In this document: positions 41,924-46,466 of the stretch, piece after piece
Layout of the letters: the number at the start of each line of letters is the position of its first letter
Position numbering within the stretch: the first letter of the stretch is position 1
Source of the DNA: an uncultured Clostridia bacterium
GTDB taxonomy: Bacteria > Cyanobacteriota > Vampirovibrionia > Gastranaerophilales > Gastranaerophilaceae
Length of the DNA stretch: 46,466 nt
Reading direction: 5' to 3'
NCBI GenBank assembly: GCA_945946765.1
Contig: CAMEWS010000012.1
Location: 1 to 46,466, forward strand
Translations under genes and position numbers: made by a program
The notes under the pieces: generated by a model
The model's database searches: none
Seen by the model: only the letters and a program-made list of their open reading frames with translations
Told to the model about the DNA's origin: nothing

Positions 41924-41935
41924 TTGAGGATAAAT

Positions 41936-42823
41936 ATGTATATATGTGATATGTGCGGAAAGAAATTTGAAACCAAGCCGGATTATTGCGATTGCGGCAA
42001 TGATACATTTCAAAATATTCAACCTGCTATTTCAAAAAAAACTTCTGACAACAAAATGATTCTTTGGCTTGCAGTAGGTTTTATTGTTTTTTTAACATTT
42101 ATTTTGTTAATTGTTGCACCTAAAGACAACAAAAAGATTCTTTCTGATACAACAAACAACCAACAACCATCTGTTACGAAAACACAAACCACTCCACAAC
42201 CTGAATTAACAACGCCCAATCAATTTACAACACCACAAACCAATAATGTTATTCCCCCCACCAAGCCGCAACCAATTGCCAAAACATCTGTAAAACCGCA
42301 AACAGCAAAGTCTGTTAATAAACCACAAACAACAAAAAAACAAGTTACTAAGATACAAGCACAACCTAAAGCAAAACAAACCAAAACGTTAACAGGTACT
42401 TCCACCAAAACAACTACTGCAGCTAAAGTTGTGCCTGTTACAAAATCCACAACTCAAACTGCTAAACCACAAACTCAACCGCAGACAAAACAAACTAACA
42501 CAACAACAAATAAACCTGCTATAAGCGAAGAATACTACAATTATAAGTTAACCTTAAGACAAGCTTTGTTTTCAAAATTATCCGTTGCCTCCGTACAAGG
42601 CAGCGGCTCCTGCGGAATAGAGTTCTCTATTGACAGTACGGGAAAACTTATTAATCGAGGTTTTACATTCCAATCTGACAACAAAAGTGTTAATGATGAG
42701 GTTTACAAAATGTTGATGCGTATGCCCAAATTTTATCCGCCACCTTCGGGGGTACAGTCAGAAAAAATAAAAATGGTATTTAAGTTTAACAACGGAAGTT
42801 ATTACGTTAATTATGTAAATTAA
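41936..42823 (+). CDS. TonB/TolA-like protein 2 with N-terminal zinc ribbon
   Basis: 295 residues from ATG preceded by TTGAGGATAAAT; a TTG at 41924 overlaps that ribosome site. Residues 1-25 are a cytoplasmic zinc ribbon with C4, C7, C18 and C20. A transmembrane helix (about 41-61, MILWLAVGFIVFLTFILLIVA) is followed by a long Thr/Lys/Gln/Pro linker (to about 200). The C-terminal TonB-like domain reads 'GSCGIEFSIDSTGKLINRG' and 'MPKFYPPPSG'. A metal-binding N-terminus on a TonB-like protein is unusual. Last gene of the operon. Confidence 0.72.
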   Translation: MYICDMCGKKFETKPDYCDCGNDTFQNIQPAISKKTSDNKMILWLAVGFIVFLTFILLIVAPKDNKKILSDTTNNQQPSVTKTQTTPQPELTTPNQFTTPQTNNVIPPTKPQPIAKTSVKPQTAKSVNKPQTTKKQVTKIQAQPKAKQTKTLTGTSTKTTTAAKVVPVTKSTTQTAKPQTQPQTKQTNTTTNKPAISEEYYNYKLTLRQALFSKLSVASVQGSGSCGIEFSIDSTGKLINRGFTFQSDNKSVNDEVYKMLMRMPKFYPPPSGVQSEKIKMVFKFNNGSYYVNYVN

Positions 42824-42838
42824 CCGTTTATTGATAAA

Positions 42839-45800
42839 TTACTTTTTCTTTTTTCTTTCGTATTTGTAAAAATATCTGTATTCTGCGCCTTGCAATTTTT
42901 GCAATTCTTTAATAGGTATATCACAGATAACATCTTCATTTCGTTTTTTATCAAAATATCTGAAACTAATGTTTTCAATCTTGCTAAATTTAGGTATTTT
43001 TTTGATTTTTTCAAAAGAATCAAGTATTAAATCAAAAACTTTATTTCTGTGTACCGAATCATTAAACAAATCCGTATTAATCCACATTGTTGTTTCATCT
43101 ACGTTATTACTGTCGTTATAATAAGTAAGATATAAATCCAACTCTATACCTAAATCCTGATTAACCATTTTTATTCCGTTAAAAATATTGTAAAACTCAT
43201 CACCGTACAACTTTTTAATATCTTGTGCTCGTTTATGCCAAGGATTGTTGTATGTTTCATTTTTGTCATCTATTGAACGAATAGATGTTATTTCTGCAGG
43301 ATTATTTGTATAGAAATTATATATTGCCTTAACTTCACTATCTGACCATTGGGATTTATGACATTGTAACGAAGAAAGTATTTCTTTTTTAAATTCTTTA
43401 ACGTCAACTTTTACGATGTCTTTAGAATCTATAGAAGCACCTTCTTCAACAAAATCAAAAGAATCGGAGTTTTCACTTAATGCATAATTATGCATAATCG
43501 ATGCAGTTTTATTTGTCAAAACAGGTTGATAAATTTCTATTTGCTTTTTATGCGTTGAGTTATACAAATTCATCGAATCAATAGCGGCTTTAGAAACAGC
43601 TTTATGGTCAGGATGCCCCGTATAACCATATGGAGAAAATGAAAATATAACATCAGGCTGTACTTTGTCTATTATACGATTTGCATAATCAGCCAATTCA
43701 TCTTTGTGTAAATGTAAAGAGTCATCTTCAATGGAAAGTTTTAGAGGATTTCTGTTAACTCCAAATTGTTTTAACGCACTACAAAGTTCATTTTCTCTGT
43801 ATTCTGCTAAATCATCCGGATTTGTGGGTGCAGAATCTTTATATGCTCCTTTATCCCCTTTTGCAAAATATACAAATTGAACAGATTTACCTTCTTTTAT
43901 ATATTTTAAAACAGGCGTAAAAAATATTTCATCATCAGGATGTGCAAGCATAACAAGAACATCTGCCTTTTTTAATGAATTTATATCATTAGATCTTAAA
44001 ATTTTTAAATTGTGTTTCTTTTCTTTGGGAAGCAAACTGTTAAGAGAAACGTTGTTTATTGGTTTATGCTCAATTGTTTTATCATAAACATTATTTAATT
44101 TTGCACATGAACTTTTGTAAGAACTATCATACATAATGCAATTTTTAACCATAGTTGTATACAATTTCGGATTTGTTTTATATGAAGAAATTGCATTTAA
44201 CAATGTAGATGCAAATATACTGTCAGCATTTTTATTGTCAAAGTTCTTAGGCGTTAAATATCCCGTTGCTTTTGTACGTGTTTCTTTAGGCTGTTTTACG
44301 ATTGTCGGCATAATTCCGACAGGCGTAGAGACAGGAACAGCGCCCATACGCATTGATTGAAAACCTATCAATCCGCAAGTTTCTGAGCGGCTTGTAACAA
44401 GTGAAAAATCAGCCCCGGCAAAATATTGATTTACGGGAACATAACTGTCTGTTAAGACAATTCTTCCGGCATATTTTGGATTGTTAACAACATTTTTTAC
44501 AAAATTATCCATTGTAGCGGAGTCAGCATTTCTAAATCCGGGCATTGCAATAACAGCACAAGCATTACTTTTGCTCAAAACTTTATCTATTGCTTTAAGA
44601 GCTATATCCTGTCCTTTTAATTGTGTATTATAGCGACTTATATTTACAATTAAAGGTTCATTAATGTATTTTTTATCAAGATATCCAAATACTTTTGAAT
44701 TATCTGCATATATTATTTTGGGGCTTACTTTATTATTTTCAATATTGGATTTTGAAAATTGTTCAAAAATAAATTCTTTATTTTTCTTTTTTCCTTCTGC
44801 ATAATTTAAAATATTATACGGAAATACAACCTGTACGGGATTATTGGGGTTGTATAAACTTAAATCAATTGCATTGGGAATACCACAACCATTATTTCTT
44901 CTCAACATTGCAATGGAACCAAACTCACCGGAACAATATGATTTTGAAGTTATAACTTTATTATAATAATCATCGGATGGAACAAACCAATTGTCACAGT
45001 TTCTTAAAGCGTTAATCATACTGCTGTAATCAATATTTGAATCGTAATATACACTTGATTTTGTAATTTGTCTAATCAAATTATTAATATTTTCAATAAT
45101 AAACTTATTCTTTAAATTTGCGCATAAAGTGCGATAATTATCGGCAGTTTTTTCTAAAACAAACGAATAAAAATTGGAATTTGAATCAAGTTTTCCTTTT
45201 ATTTGTTCAAAGTTGCCGGTATTTCCTGATTGATTAAAGATATTTTGGTTTTTTAAAACCAATTTTGCAATATTTTCCTTAAAAACATCGTTGTTTTTAA
45301 TTTCTTCAATTTGTTTTTTTGAAAAAACATTCAACATTGCTTCAAAAGGAGTAATATAAGAATCTGATTCTCTATGAGCATCAGTGCTTTCAAACAGACA
45401 AGGTCTTTCGGAATTTTGGGTTATTACGAAAGATGCTGCTGAATCAACCGCATGAAGTAATCCCGGATTAAATTTTTCATTAGAATTGTTCATTTTTTCG
45501 AACAATTCCAATAATGCTTTACAAAAAATATTGTATTTTTTCCAATGGGGACAATTTCTTTGATCATATTCCTTTAAAAAATCATCAAATTCAGGAGTAT
45601 AAACAAGATACAATGGCACTCCACCTGCCGGATTTTTTATTTTATATAATTCAGCCTTTGATTTTTTTACGCCATATTCAAATTCCGTTTCAATACCCGT
45701 TTTTTCTATGGGAAATGCCAGTTTTTCTTTAGTAAGAGGATTAGAAATAGCAGTAGATTTATATACATCTTTGTTTTGTGGGTTGTAAAACGGAAGAAAA

Positions 45801-46042
45801 ATTCTTACATCTTTATTAGGGTACATTTTTTTGAAAAAGGAACTTCTTTGCTCCATTACACTGCCTGCACCACCTGTAATTGCATACGGAGCGCATTCTG
45901 CTGTAACTATAGCAATATGATTTTTGTTACCGGAAGCCCGAAACGCAATAATTCCTGAATTGTTTAGCTTAAGATTGTTATTGTTTTCTTGTCTTTGAAC
46001 CTTAAAACAGGCTGTATTCGGATAAATTGATGAAATCTTCAT
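42839..46042 (-). CDS. Glycogen synthase-like glycosyltransferase fused to PIG-L/LmbE deacetylase
   Basis: 1067 residues. After an N-terminal lead with the 'GIIAFRASGN' motif, a GT5-type starch/glycogen synthase domain (about 40-640) starts KNHIAIVTAECAPYAITGGAGS. At the position of the nucleotide-sugar lysine (KTGG in GlgA), I55 stands instead. The GT-B C-terminal half keeps 'ISRYNTQLKGQD' and 'SRSETCGLIGFQSMRMGAVPV'. A PIG-L deacetylase domain (from about 690) has AHPDDE at about 699-704 and 'YTGHPDHKAVSKAA'. About 170 C-terminal residues are unassigned. RBS AGAGAGG precedes ATG. Substrate is unknown; N-acetylhexosamine glycan processing is an inference. Confidence 0.8.
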   Translation of the reverse strand: MKISSIYPNTACFKVQRQENNNNLKLNNSGIIAFRASGNKNHIAIVTAECAPYAITGGAGSVMEQRSSFFKKMYPNKDVRIFLPFYNPQNKDVYKSTAISNPLTKEKLAFPIEKTGIETEFEYGVKKSKAELYKIKNPAGGVPLYLVYTPEFDDFLKEYDQRNCPHWKKYNIFCKALLELFEKMNNSNEKFNPGLLHAVDSAASFVITQNSERPCLFESTDAHRESDSYITPFEAMLNVFSKKQIEEIKNNDVFKENIAKLVLKNQNIFNQSGNTGNFEQIKGKLDSNSNFYSFVLEKTADNYRTLCANLKNKFIIENINNLIRQITKSSVYYDSNIDYSSMINALRNCDNWFVPSDDYYNKVITSKSYCSGEFGSIAMLRRNNGCGIPNAIDLSLYNPNNPVQVVFPYNILNYAEGKKKNKEFIFEQFSKSNIENNKVSPKIIYADNSKVFGYLDKKYINEPLIVNISRYNTQLKGQDIALKAIDKVLSKSNACAVIAMPGFRNADSATMDNFVKNVVNNPKYAGRIVLTDSYVPVNQYFAGADFSLVTSRSETCGLIGFQSMRMGAVPVSTPVGIMPTIVKQPKETRTKATGYLTPKNFDNKNADSIFASTLLNAISSYKTNPKLYTTMVKNCIMYDSSYKSSCAKLNNVYDKTIEHKPINNVSLNSLLPKEKKHNLKILRSNDINSLKKADVLVMLAHPDDEIFFTPVLKYIKEGKSVQFVYFAKGDKGAYKDSAPTNPDDLAEYRENELCSALKQFGVNRNPLKLSIEDDSLHLHKDELADYANRIIDKVQPDVIFSFSPYGYTGHPDHKAVSKAAIDSMNLYNSTHKKQIEIYQPVLTNKTASIMHNYALSENSDSFDFVEEGASIDSKDIVKVDVKEFKKEILSSLQCHKSQWSDSEVKAIYNFYTNNPAEITSIRSIDDKNETYNNPWHKRAQDIKKLYGDEFYNIFNGIKMVNQDLGIELDLYLTYYNDSNNVDETTMWINTDLFNDSVHRNKVFDLILDSFEKIKKIPKFSKIENISFRYFDKKRNEDVICDIPIKELQKLQGAEYRYFYKYERKKKK

Positions 46043-46239
46043 AATTACCTCTCTTTGTTTGATACAAAGATTTAAACAAATTTTTTTGAATATCTTTTTA
46101 TAACTTTTTTACATTTTTTTACAAAAATCCCTTGCCGCCTCTTGGATTCTGAATTAAAATTCAAAATTTCTGGGGATTCAATTTTAGGTAAGCGTTGAGC
46201 CAGTTGTATAGCAAATTTTTCTACATATACAGGGTGTCT

Positions 46240-46422
46240 ATGGTATATAAAAGTTTTGTTGGTGGAATTTTTTATAATGTACTCAAAATAATTTGTTTCT
46301 TCGTTTGTTTTATAAAATTGATTAACAAATCTAAAGCAAGATTACTAGCTATAGAACTTTCAGAAGAACAAGTTGCCCAAATAGTAAGGGCTACTTATTT
46401 GAAAGTAAGTGTTTATAATTAG
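46240..46422 (+). CDS. Possible small membrane protein (60 aa), doubtful
   Basis: An ORF with ATG after AGGGTGTCT (spacing short) has one hydrophobic segment (FVGGIFYNVLKIICFFVCFIKL) and a tail LAIELSEEQVAQIVRATYLK. No family is recognised and no terminator is seen before the window ends. The ribosome site is poor, so it may be noncoding. The rest of 46043-46466 shows only AT-rich sequence upstream of the divergent 42839 gene. Confidence 0.25.
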   Translation: MVYKSFVGGIFYNVLKIICFFVCFIKLINKSKARLLAIELSEEQVAQIVRATYLKVSVYN

Positions 46423-46466
46423 AAGTATAGTTTTATAAATTTGTAATCTTAAGCAATCGGGAAAGT

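Overview
Identity. The window is AT-rich and gene-dense, uses the standard code, and mixes housekeeping genes with lineage-specific small proteins. A flagellar hook block, a two-domain class A PBP, ThyX in place of ThyA, a type II fatty-acid cluster and several small proteins with an N-terminal '..NF../..AFR..' motif best fit a non-photosynthetic cyanobacterial relative (Melainabacteria/Vampirovibrionia, probably gut Gastranaerophilales). This is inference from gene content and style; no rRNA or tRNA gene is present to confirm it.

Layout. 1-4093: an interspersed repeat remnant, rpsF-ssb-rpsR with an RNA-like spacer before rpsR, then leuS. 4194-5312: two lineage-specific small proteins, each with its own terminator. 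5345-9750: bioB-ruvA (4-nt overlap), then alaS. 9772-13806 (minus): a metallophosphatase, purB, a membrane-anchored unknown and ribD, with a 22-residue hydrophobic ORF at the head of the unit. 13904-16327: alr, rpsO (minus) and thyX. 16339-16540: a full copy of an interspersed structured element. 16673-21278: fliJ-fliK-flgD-flgE. 21347-23849 (minus): prs and two tandem thymidylate-kinase-like genes. 24020-25969: a small membrane protein, an RluB-type pseudouridine synthase and bioD. 26077-28146 (minus): PBP1A. 28285-36607: the DUF177-rpmF-plsX-fabH-fabD-fabG and acpP, fabF fatty-acid cluster, interrupted between fabG and acpP by a secreted TPR protein and an unknown. 36776-39195: two unknowns, then pgi with a structured element in its leader. 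39216-39425: a further element copy. 39493-42823: a four-gene envelope operon (secreted protein, VirB10-like protein, two TonB/TolA-like proteins). 42839-46042 (minus): a glycogen-synthase-like glycosyltransferase fused to a PIG-L deacetylase.

How the genes work together. DUF177/L32/PlsX/FabH/FabD/FabG/ACP/FabF give initiation and elongation of fatty-acid synthesis and the first phospholipid step, coupled to a ribosomal protein. ThyX and the kinase-like genes concern dTMP/dTDP supply. FliJ/FliK/FlgD/FlgE cover flagellar export chaperoning, hook-length control, hook capping and the hook. BioB and BioD are two separated steps of biotin synthesis; bioA and bioF are not here.

Most noteworthy: (1) an interspersed element in several intergenic regions whose inner stem keeps pairing through two compensatory changes between copies, once in the pgi leader; (2) a candidate type I-toxin-like 22-residue peptide with a very strong ribosome binding site; (3) the glycosyltransferase/PIG-L fusion, lacking the conserved nucleotide-sugar lysine; (4) an L32 protein with a ~75-residue low-complexity tail; (5) a structured ssb-rpsR spacer.
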